DNA of 64,000 nucleotides. Source: Falsibacillus albus. Lineage in GTDB: Bacteria > Bacillota > Bacilli > Bacillales > DSM-25281. Location of the stretch: contig NZ_RCVZ01000005.1 in NCBI RefSeq assembly GCF_003668575.1, forward strand, positions 62,001-126,000, read 5' to 3'. A program made the translations under genes and the position numbers. This document shows positions 37,619 to 47,002 of the stretch, one piece after another (positions within the stretch are counted from its first letter, which is position 1; each line of letters begins with the position of its first letter). Below the pieces are notes generated by a model. That model was not told the DNA's origin. It made no database searches and saw nothing but the letters and a program-made list of their open reading frames with translations.

Positions 37619-38614
37619 CTATTCCTCATCCGTTTCTTTTTCAATCAAGTTAGAGAATAGCCCGTACACGTATTTCTCTGCATCGAATTGCTGCAGGTCA
37701 TCCATTCTTTCTCCCAATCCAACAAATTTCACCGGGATGTGCAGTTCATTCCTGATCGCGAGAACGATTCCGCCCTTGGCGGTCCCATCTAGCTTTGTTA
37801 AGACAATCCCCGTTACATTTGTTGCATCTTTAAAAGTTTTTGCCTGGATCATGGCATTTTGGCCAGTCGTGGCATCAAGTACGAGCAAGACTTCATGTGG
37901 TGCCCCAGGGATCTCCCTTTCGATGACACGCTTAACCTTTTCAAGCTCGTTCATCAAATTGACTTTATTTTGGAGCCGGCCAGCAGTGTCGCATAGCAGT
38001 ACATCCGCTTTTCTCGCACGGGCAGATTGGATCGCATCGAACATTACGGCTGCGGGATCTGATCCTGCCCCCTGTTTGATTACATCGACACCGACACGTT
38101 CGCCCCAAACCTCAAGCTGTTCGATGGCACCTGCACGGAAAGTATCCCCGGCTGCCATGACGACCTTTTTTCCTTCTGACTTAAATTGATGGGCAAGCTT
38201 TCCGATTGTCGTTGTCTTTCCAACGCCATTGACGCCTACGAACAAGATGACAGTCAGTCCATCTTCTTGCATATTCAGTTCGTTGGGAGCCTCTTCACCG
38301 GATTGATAAATCTCCACAAGCTTCTCCGAAATGACGGATTGGACATCCTTGGGATCCTGCATGTTTTGTCGTTTCACTTCTAGTTTCAATTCTTCCACAA
38401 GCTCCATGACCGTTTCAAATCCAACGTCCGCTTGAATGAGGATTTCCTCCAGCTCTTCAAAAAAATCTTCATCGATCTTTCGGTAGCGGGCGACCAAATC
38501 ATTGACACGGTTGGAGAAATTATCGCGGGTTTTCGTTAAACCGTCCTTGAATTTTTCAGTTACTGAATCCGTAGAAACAGTGAATTTATCTTTTAATTTT
38601 TTGAAAAAACTCAT
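37619..38614 (-). CDS. ftsY: Signal recognition particle receptor FtsY
   Basis: FtsY is the membrane-associated receptor that accepts SRP-ribosome complexes and, with Ffh, hydrolyses GTP. The 331 residues have a short N-terminal basic region, the N domain and the G domain with GVNGVGKTTTIGKL near 127-140, DTAGRLQNK and TKLDGTAKGG. It lacks the long acidic A domain of E. coli, as usual in Gram-positives. It lies 14 bp after smc, the conserved rnc-smc-ftsY order. Confidence 0.97.
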   Translation of the reverse strand: MSFFKKLKDKFTVSTDSVTEKFKDGLTKTRDNFSNRVNDLVARYRKIDEDFFEELEEILIQADVGFETVMELVEELKLEVKRQNMQDPKDVQSVISEKLVEIYQSGEEAPNELNMQEDGLTVILFVGVNGVGKTTTIGKLAHQFKSEGKKVVMAAGDTFRAGAIEQLEVWGERVGVDVIKQGAGSDPAAVMFDAIQSARARKADVLLCDTAGRLQNKVNLMNELEKVKRVIEREIPGAPHEVLLVLDATTGQNAMIQAKTFKDATNVTGIVLTKLDGTAKGGIVLAIRNELHIPVKFVGLGERMDDLQQFDAEKYVYGLFSNLIEKETDEE

Positions 38615-38628
38615 ACCTTCACGTCCTT

Positions 38629-41600
38629 TTATGCTTTAACAAGTTCCTGTGATTCTTCCAATTTTACCGAAACCAATTTGGAAACGCCTGACTCCTGCAT
38701 CGTAACGCCGTAAAGGACATCAGCTTCTTCCATCGTTCCTTTTCGATGGGTGATGACGATAAATTGGGTTTCCTGGCTGAAATTCCGTAAATATTTTGCA
38801 AAACGATGTACGTTGGCTTCATCCAATGCCGCTTCAACTTCATCCAATATACAGAACGGGACTGGCCTGACCTTTAAAATGGAGAAGAGAAGGGCTATCG
38901 CTGTGAGAGCGCGTTCCCCGCCAGACAGCAATCCGAGGTTTTGCAGTTTCTTTCCTGGGGGCTGGGCCACGATCTCCACACCCGTATTCAATAAATCCGA
39001 GGGATCTGTCAGCTTTAGCTCAGCCCTGCCCCCTCCAAACAATGCTCTAAATACGAATTCAAAATGACTTCGGATGGCTTCAAACGTCTCTGAAAATCGT
39101 TTGATCATTTCATCATCCATTTCATCCATCACTTTATAAAGCGTTTCCTTTGCTTCCTGCAAATCGGATTGCTGCATCTTTAGGAAATCATACCTCTCTG
39201 CGACCCGTTCGTATTCGTCGATCGCACCGAGATTTACATTTCCAAGCTCGGATATCGCCATTTTAATCAATTTCACTTTCTTTCTGGCTTCATCGATAGG
39301 CACTTCCAAAACATATTCTGCTTTCGCTGCTTCAAACGACAGCATATATTCTTCCCGCAAATGAGCCAAGCGGGTTTCAAGTTCCACATCCAAGCGATTG
39401 ATTTTCACTTCTTCGTCTTTGAGTACTTCAACAAGCCCTTTATATTGCCTTTTAAGCTCTTTCAATTCAAGCTCATGACCCTCAAGCTCCGATTGCAGCT
39501 TTACGCGGTCTTCCCTTCTGGTGGAAATCAAAGCAGCTGTCTCGAATTTATCCTTCCGCTTCAATTCCGCTGCATTCGATAATTCTTCCTCTCCGCTGTC
39601 TGTACCATCCATTTCATTGTCAAGCCAATGAAGATTATCTTCATAGTTGGATTTCTTTTGGCTGATTTCCGCCAGTTCCCTTTTTAATCGTTCCAGCCGA
39701 TCCTTGCTGCTGGCAAGCTGCTCATTCTTTACAGCAAGCGCTGCCTTCAAATCACTGATTTCGCCTATAAGAGAATCTTTTGAATGGCGCTGTAAATCCT
39801 TTTTCTTTGTGAGAAGCTCTATTTCCTCGTCCAAAGCCTTCAATTTCGCCTTTCCTTGTTCAAGCGTTTCGGAAAGCTCATCCTTCCTTTGGGAGATCCT
39901 GTCCCTTTCGGCTGTATAGGTTTCCATCTCAATATCATAGACACCAAGCCGCTCATTCATGCTTGCTTCTTGTGCCTCTGTCTGTCTTAATTCGGCCTTT
40001 ACCTGCTCTTCCTTTATACGAAGCGACTCACCTGTCTGCCGCATTTCATCAAGGCTCTTCTCCTGTAATGAGACATCATTCTTTATCGATCTTACATGAT
40101 TTTCAAGTTGGTGTGTCTTTTGTTCCATGGTTACAAGCTTTTCTTTAATATCCTCCAATTCGCCTTTTCGGCTTAGAAGAGAATTGTTCTTCTGCTTGAT
40201 GGTTCCACCGGTCATCGATCCACCCGGATTGACGACATCCCCTTCGAGGGTTACGATTCGATACCGGTATTGGAGGAGCTTTGCAAGTTGGTTTGCGCCT
40301 TTCAATGTTTTTGTGATGACCACGCTGCCCAATAAATTTTCAAATATATTTTGGTAGGCAGAATCGAATTTGATCAAATCTGCACCAAGTCCTACGAATT
40401 CATCATGCTGGCTAAGCATATGAACTTGAGATGATGCCAATTTTTTGCTCTTCAATACGCTCATCGGAAGAAAAGTTGCCCTGCCATATTGATGCTTTTT
40501 AAGAAAAGCGATTGCTTGTCTTCCGTGATCTTCTGTTTGGACTACTACATGCTGCATGGAACTTGCAAGCGCTGTTTCCATTGCAGTTTCAAATTCCTTC
40601 GGGACCTTTACAAGCTCTGCAACGGCGCCTTCAATTCCCGGCAGTTTGTTGCTGCGGGCCTTCAGGACTTCCCTGACCCCTTGAAAGAATCCTGTATATT
40701 CTTCTTCCATTTCCTCAAGCATTTCTTTTCGGGATTTTGATTTCTGCAAATATTGGTATGCTTGATAGAGTGTTGTTTCCTGCTTTTGATATTGATTTCT
40801 AAGCGATTCCAATTTTTGCTTGGCTTCCCGGAATGAGTGAACCTGTACCTCGAGCTTCTCCTTGATCCCCGACAATTCCTGCTGATGGAACTGCTTCTCT
40901 TCAAGGATCTTCTTTCTCAGCTCAATATATTTTTGGTTTTCTGCATCCAATTTTTCATTTCTGGATAGCTGTTGGGTCAATTGTTGGTCCAAGTATTGAA
41001 GTTCATTTTTTGAGGATGCTTGGCCATTCAGCAATTCGATATAATCGCTTTTCAACGATTCAATTCTTTCTTCAATATTTGCATCAAATTGCTGAATTAA
41101 TTCATTTTTTTCACGGAGTGCATTTTTAAGGTTCTCCGCTTCTTCCTTCTGGAGTGCAAGCTCCTGTTCATACAACAGTTTCTGCTCCTCCAGCTCCTTT
41201 TGTTTCAGTGCTGCCTCTTCAATATTCTTCTGCAGTTGTTCTTTGTTCTGCGAAGCATTTTTTTGGCGCTCCTTCAAGACCTCTTTCCGTCCTTCCAACT
41301 TTTCCAGTTCTTCACTGGCTGTTAGAAGTGCCTGCTGCAGACCGTTTATGGATTCATCCAGCGCGCCCAATCGATCGCGGGTCCCGGCCAAATTCGCTTC
41401 ACGCTGATTAATTTCAGCAGAATATTCGCTCTCTTGCTGCTGGTGCTGTTCAAAATCTTCTTTTAACTTTTCCCATCTTCTATGTAATTCTTCAATATCC
41501 TGGACCGTCAAGGCTACTTCATACTTTTCAAGCTCTTCTTTTTTCTCCAAATAGTCCTTTGCCATGGAGGCCTGAATTTTGAGTGGTTCTACCTGCCCTT

Positions 41601-42195
41601 CCAATTCATGAAGGATATCATTGACACGATTAAGGTTTTCCTGCGTTTCGAATAAACGCGTCTCAGCCTTCTTTTTTCGTGTCTTATACTTTAAAACCCC
41701 TGCAGCCTCTTCAAAGATGCTTCTTCTGTTTTCAGCCTTGCTATTGAGGATCTCCTCCACTTTTCCTTGGCTGATGATCGAAAAAGCTTCACGGCCCAAC
41801 CCTGAATCCATGAAAAGATCGATGATGTCCTTTAATCTGCAAGACTGTTTATTTATTAAGAATTCACTATCACCCGAGCGGTACACACGTCTTGTAACGC
41901 ATACTTCGAAATAATCGATGGGAAGAAAGCGGTCTTCGTTATCCAAAGTAAGCGAAACCTCGGCGAAATTCAATCCTTTACGTGAGTCGCTCCCTGCAAA
42001 GATGATATCCTCCATTTTTGCTCCACGAAGGGATTTTGCCGATTGCTCACCCAATACCCATCTGATACTATCGGTAATATTGCTTTTTCCACTACCGTTG
42101 GGACCGACGACTGCGGTTACCCCCGGGACAAAATCAATGGAAATCCTTTCTGCAAATGACTTAAATCCAACTACGTCCAAGTGTTTGAGGAACAT
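38629..42195 (-). CDS. smc: Chromosome partition protein SMC
   Basis: SMC is the condensin ATPase that compacts and segregates the chromosome with ScpA and ScpB. The 1188-residue product has Walker A GPNGSGKSN at 32-40, two long coiled coils (about 165-490 and 670-1010), a hinge between them (about 500-660), and the C-terminal head with signature LSGGERALTAIALLFSI and Walker B FCILDEVEAALDE. ATG 42195 follows AGGGGGAAGACTT; the longer frame to 42216 covers that site. A strong terminator lies just upstream, after rnc. Confidence 0.97.
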   Translation of the reverse strand: MFLKHLDVVGFKSFAERISIDFVPGVTAVVGPNGSGKSNITDSIRWVLGEQSAKSLRGAKMEDIIFAGSDSRKGLNFAEVSLTLDNEDRFLPIDYFEVCVTRRVYRSGDSEFLINKQSCRLKDIIDLFMDSGLGREAFSIISQGKVEEILNSKAENRRSIFEEAAGVLKYKTRKKKAETRLFETQENLNRVNDILHELEGQVEPLKIQASMAKDYLEKKEELEKYEVALTVQDIEELHRRWEKLKEDFEQHQQQESEYSAEINQREANLAGTRDRLGALDESINGLQQALLTASEELEKLEGRKEVLKERQKNASQNKEQLQKNIEEAALKQKELEEQKLLYEQELALQKEEAENLKNALREKNELIQQFDANIEERIESLKSDYIELLNGQASSKNELQYLDQQLTQQLSRNEKLDAENQKYIELRKKILEEKQFHQQELSGIKEKLEVQVHSFREAKQKLESLRNQYQKQETTLYQAYQYLQKSKSRKEMLEEMEEEYTGFFQGVREVLKARSNKLPGIEGAVAELVKVPKEFETAMETALASSMQHVVVQTEDHGRQAIAFLKKHQYGRATFLPMSVLKSKKLASSQVHMLSQHDEFVGLGADLIKFDSAYQNIFENLLGSVVITKTLKGANQLAKLLQYRYRIVTLEGDVVNPGGSMTGGTIKQKNNSLLSRKGELEDIKEKLVTMEQKTHQLENHVRSIKNDVSLQEKSLDEMRQTGESLRIKEEQVKAELRQTEAQEASMNERLGVYDIEMETYTAERDRISQRKDELSETLEQGKAKLKALDEEIELLTKKKDLQRHSKDSLIGEISDLKAALAVKNEQLASSKDRLERLKRELAEISQKKSNYEDNLHWLDNEMDGTDSGEEELSNAAELKRKDKFETAALISTRREDRVKLQSELEGHELELKELKRQYKGLVEVLKDEEVKINRLDVELETRLAHLREEYMLSFEAAKAEYVLEVPIDEARKKVKLIKMAISELGNVNLGAIDEYERVAERYDFLKMQQSDLQEAKETLYKVMDEMDDEMIKRFSETFEAIRSHFEFVFRALFGGGRAELKLTDPSDLLNTGVEIVAQPPGKKLQNLGLLSGGERALTAIALLFSILKVRPVPFCILDEVEAALDEANVHRFAKYLRNFSQETQFIVITHRKGTMEEADVLYGVTMQESGVSKLVSVKLEESQELVKA

Positions 42196-42223
42196 AAGTC
42201 TTCCCCCTGCTTTCATCTATTTT

Positions 42224-42280
42224 CAAAAAGGAGCGGGGAATGTCATTGCCCTAACGGCAAGTTCTGTACATCCCGCTCCT
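42224..42280 (-). terminator. Compound terminator between rnc and smc
   Basis: On the minus strand AGGAGCGGG and CCCGCTCCT form the outer stem. TTGCC and GGCAA form an inner hairpin (42246-42260). TTTTTGAAA follows. It begins 3 bp after the rnc stop and ends about 30 bp before the smc start. Confidence 0.8.
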
Positions 42281-42283
42281 AGA

Positions 42284-43030
42284 TTAATGCTGTTGATTCA
42301 CTTTTAATTTTTCCAATGCCATTTGGGCTGCATGCTGTTCTGCTTCTTTTTTTGAACGGCCTGTCCCCGTTCCCAGGATTTCTTGATTCAACGAAACCTG
42401 TGACACAAATTCACGGCTATGGGCTGGCCCTTTTTCTTGAAGGACTTTATACTCGATCAGACCCGCACCGTCCTTTTGAATGACTTCCTGCAACTGGCTT
42501 TTATAATCCATCACATGAGAAAAAGCACCTTCATTAATTTTTGGATAAACAACCTTTTCCAAAAATGATATGACCGTTTCTAGATCTTGATCAAGGTAAA
42601 GGGCACCTATGAATGCTTCAAAGACATCCGCCAGCAATGCCGGCCTTTCCCTTCCACCTGTCATTTCTTCGCCTTTCCCCAATAGGACGAGCTTGCCGAA
42701 GTTCAATTCATGGGCAAAGGTAACAAGAGAAGGTTCACAGACGATTGCCGCCCGCAACTTGGTCAATTCTCCCTCACTCATTGTCGGGTATTTGTTATAA
42801 AGGTACTTCGACACCGTTAATTCCAATACAGCGTCACCTAGAAACTCCAACCTTTCATTATCTTCAAACGGTTTGCGTCGATGCTCATTCACATAGGATG
42901 AATGGGTAAAAGCTTGCTTCAACAGCTGCTCATTATGAAAGGAAATGCCGATTCCCTTCTGAAATTCCTTAAATGCTTCGCTCATCTTATGTAAGCTGCG
43001 TTTCTCTTTTTCTCTGTTTGACTTACGCAT
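42284..43030 (-). CDS. rnc: Ribonuclease III
   Basis: RNase III cuts double-stranded RNA in rRNA and mRNA processing. The 248 residues have the catalytic signature [13 protein letters not shown] (E62, D66), the second acidic cluster [15 protein letters not shown], and a C-terminal dsRNA-binding domain ([11 protein letters not shown] ... [19 protein letters not shown]). The N-terminal extension to residue 16 is as in B. subtilis Rnc. The ATG at 43030 follows GGAGGACCT with slightly short spacing. It lies between acpP and smc. Confidence 0.96.
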   Translation of the reverse strand: MRKSNREKEKRSLHKMSEAFKEFQKGIGISFHNEQLLKQAFTHSSYVNEHRRKPFEDNERLEFLGDAVLELTVSKYLYNKYPTMSEGELTKLRAAIVCEPSLVTFAHELNFGKLVLLGKGEEMTGGRERPALLADVFEAFIGALYLDQDLETVISFLEKVVYPKINEGAFSHVMDYKSQLQEVIQKDGAGLIEYKVLQEKGPAHSREFVSQVSLNQEILGTGTGRSKKEAEQHAAQMALEKLKVNQQH

Positions 43031-43160
43031 AGGTCCTCCACCTTGCTAAATAATTTCAATAAAACACATAAAACAAGTTTATTCCAAATTAAGCTCAAGC
43101 GCAAAGGGTATCCGTATTTTTTGTTTGATTCTTTTAACAGACCAATGCAACTAAAAGGCT

Positions 43161-43269
43161 AAAAAATACGAAAGGGCTGACCACAAATTACTTAGCGACC
43201 TTCTCCCCTTAAACTGCAGCGATGTGCAAAAGTGATGAATGGTTGCCGAGCATCTCATGGCCAGCCTTT
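43161..43269 (-). terminator. Long compound terminator after acpP
   Basis: Outer arms AAAGGCTGGCCA (43258-43269) and TGACCAGCC-type complement (43171-43183, read TGGTCAGCCCTTT) pair almost fully around about 75 nt of inner sequence. On the minus strand CGTATTTTTTAG follows. The inner part may fold further. Confidence 0.65.
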
Positions 43270-43291
43270 TAAAAAATTATCGTCCTAACGA

Positions 43292-43525
43292 TTAAGCATT
43301 TGCTTTTATGTAATTCACAGCGTCTCCGACTGTGGCAATTTTTTCAGCATCATCGTCAGAAATTTCCATGTCAAACTCGTCTTCAAGTTCCATAACCAAT
43401 TCAACTACGTCTAAGGAATCAGCTCCTAAATCATCTTTAAATGAAGCTTCAAGAGTTACTTGGGACTCGTCAACACCAAGACGATCAACGATAATTTTCG
43501 TTACGCGATCTAATACTTCTGCCAT
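43292..43525 (-). CDS. acpP: Acyl carrier protein
   Basis: ACP carries growing fatty acyl chains on a phosphopantetheine arm. The 77-residue product has the attachment serine S37 in [10 protein letters not shown]. The acidic four-helix sequence and length are standard. The start ATG 43525 follows GGGGAGGTGAGCACA; the frame to 43534 begins inside the ribosome site. A TATAAT at 43548-43553 (minus strand) could give an extra promoter, but its -35 is poor. It is the last gene of the fapR-plsX-fabD-fabG-acpP cluster. Confidence 0.97.
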   Translation of the reverse strand: MAEVLDRVTKIIVDRLGVDESQVTLEASFKDDLGADSLDVVELVMELEDEFDMEISDDDAEKIATVGDAVNYIKANA

Positions 43526-43599
43526 TGTGCTCACCTCCCCTCAAGTCATTATAGAGTATTTCCTCAAAATAATAAATGATAGATTTTTTTTCTTGCTTA

Positions 43600-44343
43600 T
43601 TACATGACCATTCCGCCATCAACATGAAGCGTTTGCCCTGTCATATAATTAGCTGCGTCAGATGCAAGGAACGTCACTACCTTGGCAATATCCTTTGGTT
43701 CGCCGAATCTTGCAAGCGGGATTTGCTTGAACATTTCCGCCTTTACCTCTTCAGATAGTTTATCCGTCATGTCAGAAGAAATAAAACCAGGGGCGATGGC
43801 ATTCACGGTAATACCCCTCGATGACAGCTCTTTTGCCGTCGTTTTTGTTAAGCCGATGACACCAGACTTTGCTGCAACATAATTAGCCTGTCCAGCGTTG
43901 CCGCTTACACCGACAATGGAAGAAATGTTGATGATCCTGCCGGACCGTTGTTTCATCATTTGTCGCGTAACAGCCTTTGTACACAAGAATACACCTTTTA
44001 GGTTCGTATTTATGACATCATCCCATTCATCTTCCTTCATTCGCATGATGAGATTGTCACGTGTGATCCCGGCATTATTCACCAAAATGTCCATCTGACC
44101 AAATCGATTGATCGTTTCCTTTACCATATTCTGCACTTGCTCTCCATCAGCCACGTTGCATTGTATAGCGATTGCTTCCCCGCCAAGAGACTTGATTTCG
44201 TCCACTACTTCGTTGGCCTTCGCTTCACTCCCGGCGTAGTTCACCGCAACCTTTGCACCTTCCTTGGCAAGCTCAATGGCGATCTCACGCCCGATCCCTC
44301 TTGAACCTCCGGTTACAAGCGCAACTTTCCCTTGTAAATTCAT
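43600..44343 (-). CDS. fabG: 3-oxoacyl-ACP reductase FabG
   Basis: FabG performs the first reduction of each fatty acid elongation cycle, using NADPH. The 247-residue short-chain dehydrogenase has [10 protein letters not shown] (11-20), NNAG (89-92) and the catalytic S142, Y155 and K159 (NYVAAKSG). The closing sequence [17 protein letters not shown] is characteristic of FabG. Its start overlaps the fabD stop by 4 bp, and acpP follows at 74 bp. Confidence 0.96.
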   Translation of the reverse strand: MNLQGKVALVTGGSRGIGREIAIELAKEGAKVAVNYAGSEAKANEVVDEIKSLGGEAIAIQCNVADGEQVQNMVKETINRFGQMDILVNNAGITRDNLIMRMKEDEWDDVINTNLKGVFLCTKAVTRQMMKQRSGRIINISSIVGVSGNAGQANYVAAKSGVIGLTKTTAKELSSRGITVNAIAPGFISSDMTDKLSEEVKAEMFKQIPLARFGEPKDIAKVVTFLASDAANYMTGQTLHVDGGMVM

Positions 44344-45287
44344 TGTGACTCCTCCTTTAAAGAAGACATTACAGATTCCAAACTCTCCATATCTTGAATG
44401 GAATACGTCTTGACCCTGCGATTGACTTTTTTGATCAAACCGGACAATACTTTTCCGGGTCCGATTTCAATAAATGTATCGACACCTTGAGCTAGCATCG
44501 TCTCAACCGTATCCTCCCATAAAACCGGAGAATATAATTGTTCTATCAGCTTTTCTTTAATCTCTTCTGAATTTTTCATCGGCTCTGCCGTTACATTGGC
44601 GACGACCGGAATCTGTGCATCCTTCACGTCCACTTCCTCAAGTATTGAAGCGAACTTTTCCGCAGCCGGCTTCATCAATTCGGAATGAAACGGTCCGCTG
44701 ACTTGAAGTGGGAGCACACGTTTTGCACCATTTTCCTTAGCTTGTTCCGAGGCAAGCTCAACGCCTTTTGCAGTTCCTGAAATGACAATTTGGCCAGGAC
44801 AATTCAAATTTGCAAGCTGCACGGAATTCCCTTGTGCTGAAACATCATCGGTAACTTTCTTTAATGCCTCGCGGTCCATTCCAAGTACGGCAGCCATCGT
44901 TCCTTCACCATTTGGAACTGCTTCTTCCATCAATTCCCCTCTTTTTCTCACAGCATACACGCCATCTTCAAATGATAAAGCGCCTGCCGCAACAAGTGCT
45001 GAGTATTCCCCTAAACTGTGGCCTGCGGCGAAGTCTGCCATAATGCCTTCTTCTTTTAGCGCCTCTAGGATGGCAATGCTCGTTGTAAGCAAAGCAGGCT
45101 GGGCATTCGTTGTCAAAGTCAGGTCTTCTTGAGGTCCGTTAAAGATCAACTGGGATAACGAAAATCCCAATCTTTCATCTGCTTTGCGAAAAATTTCCTT
45201 GGCCCCATTATGATTATCAACTACATCTTTTCCCATTCCAACTGTCTGAGATCCTTGGCCGGGAAATACAAAAGCGATTTTGCCCAT
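44340..45287 (-). CDS. fabD: Malonyl-CoA:ACP transacylase FabD
   Basis: FabD loads malonyl groups from CoA onto ACP. The 315 residues contain FPGQGSQ (8-14), nucleophile S91 in [10 protein letters not shown], the conserved Arg region [10 protein letters not shown] and the catalytic His in SGPFHSELM. It is full length, 21 bp after plsX and coupled to fabG by a 4-bp overlap. Expression is expected to follow the FapR-controlled promoter before fapR. Confidence 0.96.
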   Translation of the reverse strand: MGKIAFVFPGQGSQTVGMGKDVVDNHNGAKEIFRKADERLGFSLSQLIFNGPQEDLTLTTNAQPALLTTSIAILEALKEEGIMADFAAGHSLGEYSALVAAGALSFEDGVYAVRKRGELMEEAVPNGEGTMAAVLGMDREALKKVTDDVSAQGNSVQLANLNCPGQIVISGTAKGVELASEQAKENGAKRVLPLQVSGPFHSELMKPAAEKFASILEEVDVKDAQIPVVANVTAEPMKNSEEIKEKLIEQLYSPVLWEDTVETMLAQGVDTFIEIGPGKVLSGLIKKVNRRVKTYSIQDMESLESVMSSLKEESQ

Positions 45288-45308
45288 TACGTTTTCCTCC
45301 TTTGGTAT

Positions 45309-46295
45309 TTATTGTTTGATTATCGTTTTTATCTTTTCAGGGACATCGTGCTTGACCATTTCCCTTGTTTGTCTGACGGCATTGTAGAGAGCCCTGGCGT
45401 TTGAAGATCCATGTGCTTTTACCACAGGGGTTTTTAATCCGAAAAGTGCTGCGCCCCCATACTCTGAATAATCCATTTTCCCCTTTAGTTTCATCAAATC
45501 GGATTTGATCAAGCCGGCAGCGATTTTGCTTTTTAAATTGCTGGTGAGTGTATCCTTTAACATCGAAAATACAGACATAGCCGTCCCTTCGAGTGTTTTC
45601 AATACCATATTGCCTGTGAATCCATCGGTTACCACTACATCTGCTGGTCCATGAAGCAGATCCCTGGATTCTACATTTCCAATAAAATTAATGGATTGAC
45701 CGGCTTTCAGCAGTTTGAATGCTTCCTTGGTCAATTCATTTCCTTTTTTCTCCTCGGTGCCGATATTTAATAAGCCTACTCGCGGATTCGCGATTCCCCT
45801 GACTTTTTCAGCATAAACGGAACCCATTACCGCATATTGCAATAAATGCTCCGGCTTTGCATCTGCATTCGCTCCAAGGTCGAGCATCACGAAACCTTTT
45901 TCGTCCAAGGTCGGCAGGGTCGGGGCAAGGGCTGGTCTTTCTATTCCTTCAATTCTGCCGACAATGAATAATCCAGCAGCCATTAACGCCCCTGTATTCC
46001 CGGCTGAGACGCAGGCATCCGCTTTACCGTCGGCAACAGCTTGTGCCATCATCACCATGGAAGAATTTTTTTTGCGGCGAACGGCCCTGACAGGCTCATC
46101 TGTACCTAAAATGACTTCATCGGAATGGATGATTTCCAAGCGGGGTACATCACCATCTATGTATTTCATTATTTCATCTTTCACACCGTAAAGGATGATT
46201 TCAAGATCCTGAAATTCCTTCACTGCGCTTAACGCCCCTAATACGATCTCTTTTGGAGCGTGGTCTCCACCCATTGCGTCAATGGCAATCTTCAT
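45309..46295 (-). CDS. plsX: Phosphate acyltransferase PlsX
   Basis: PlsX converts acyl-ACP to acyl-phosphate, the substrate of PlsY in phospholipid synthesis. The 328 residues start [22 protein letters not shown], the family hallmark, and contain [12 protein letters not shown] and [17 protein letters not shown]. Two adjacent ATGs (46298 and 46295) both lie behind AAGGA; 46295 has the better spacing. The start overlaps the fapR stop, giving tight coupling between the regulator and the first enzyme. Confidence 0.96.
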   Translation of the reverse strand: MKIAIDAMGGDHAPKEIVLGALSAVKEFQDLEIILYGVKDEIMKYIDGDVPRLEIIHSDEVILGTDEPVRAVRRKKNSSMVMMAQAVADGKADACVSAGNTGALMAAGLFIVGRIEGIERPALAPTLPTLDEKGFVMLDLGANADAKPEHLLQYAVMGSVYAEKVRGIANPRVGLLNIGTEEKKGNELTKEAFKLLKAGQSINFIGNVESRDLLHGPADVVVTDGFTGNMVLKTLEGTAMSVFSMLKDTLTSNLKSKIAAGLIKSDLMKLKGKMDYSEYGGAALFGLKTPVVKAHGSSNARALYNAVRQTREMVKHDVPEKIKTIIKQ

Positions 46296-46876
46296 CATGA
46301 TTCATCCTTTGTCTTCTTATTCGAGCGATACATTTCAAAATTTCCTTTAAACACCATTTCCTGGCCAACATAACTGACAACTTCAACCATCGTCCGGCCC
46401 TGTTCCTTAAATGTTTCCGTAACCCGTGCTTTTGCAACGACCCTTTCCCCTTCTTTAACCGAACGGGTAAATTGTATTGCTGCTTTCGCGGTTAATGCCA
46501 ATTCATCGTTGATGACAGCGACTGCCAGTGAATTGGCCTGTGCAAAGAGGTGATGCCCCCTTGCGATCAAGTTTCGCTGGAAAACATGTTCTTTGCGGAC
46601 ATCAAAGATGGAAATGGCATTTTGGTCTAATTCTATATCAATGATTTCCCCAATGACCTCTTCAAGCGGAAGGGATTTCACTTCATCTTCGAAGCTTTTT
46701 TCTGCCACACTTTTAATCCGTTCCCTCAATTCAGGAATGGCAAGCTCCAGCCTGTCCAAACGTATCGTCTGGACACTTACAGAAAATTTTTCAGCCAGAT
46801 CTTCATCAGTGATGAATGGATTTTCTTTTATTGTTTCGATTAACTGGCGTTGTCTATTTTTTTTAGAAACTCTCAT
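46295..46876 (-). CDS. fapR: Fatty acid and phospholipid biosynthesis regulator FapR
   Basis: FapR represses lipid synthesis genes and is released by malonyl-CoA. The 193-residue product has an N-terminal HTH ([23 protein letters not shown] at about 23-45), a linker helix and a C-terminal hot-dog domain for malonyl-CoA ([32 protein letters not shown]). The start MRVSKKNRQ matches B. subtilis. Its own operator lies about 50 bp upstream, overlapping the predicted start of transcription, so the operon is autoregulated. Confidence 0.96.
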   Translation of the reverse strand: MRVSKKNRQRQLIETIKENPFITDEDLAEKFSVSVQTIRLDRLELAIPELRERIKSVAEKSFEDEVKSLPLEEVIGEIIDIELDQNAISIFDVRKEHVFQRNLIARGHHLFAQANSLAVAVINDELALTAKAAIQFTRSVKEGERVVAKARVTETFKEQGRTMVEVVSYVGQEMVFKGNFEMYRSNKKTKDES

Positions 46877-46923
46877 GGAATAAACACCATCTTTAATAGT
46901 AGGATAGTATCCAACTGAATTAA

Positions 46924-46946
46924 CTATTAGGACTTGGTACTAATAG
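46924..46946. promoter_or_regulatory. FapR operator upstream of fapR-plsX-fabD-fabG
   Basis: On the minus strand the site reads ATTAGTACCAAGTCCTAAT, inside the near-palindrome CTATTAG...CTAATAG. It closely resembles the known FapR box (ATTAGTACC then AGTCTTAAT). It begins 2 bp after the -10 hexamer, so bound FapR would block transcription. Confidence 0.85.
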
Positions 46947-46947
46947 T

Positions 46948-46976
46948 AGTATATGATTAAAAAAATCAGAATGCAA
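46948..46976 (-). promoter_or_regulatory. Sigma-A promoter of the fapR operon
   Basis: On the minus strand TTGCAT (46971-46976) and TATACT (46948-46953) are exactly 17 bp apart. The FapR operator follows at once. The -35 bases are also part of the recG terminator stem. Confidence 0.85.
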
Positions 46977-46993
46977 GGAAATTCCCCCTGCAT
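46959..46993 (-). terminator. Rho-independent terminator after recG
   Basis: On the minus strand ATGCAGGGG pairs with TTTCCTTGCAT-type sequence, a nine-pair stem with two G-U pairs and a 5-nt loop, followed by TCTGATTTTTTT. The second arm includes the -35 of the fapR promoter. Confidence 0.75.
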
Positions 46994-47002
46994 CCTGATC
47001 AA

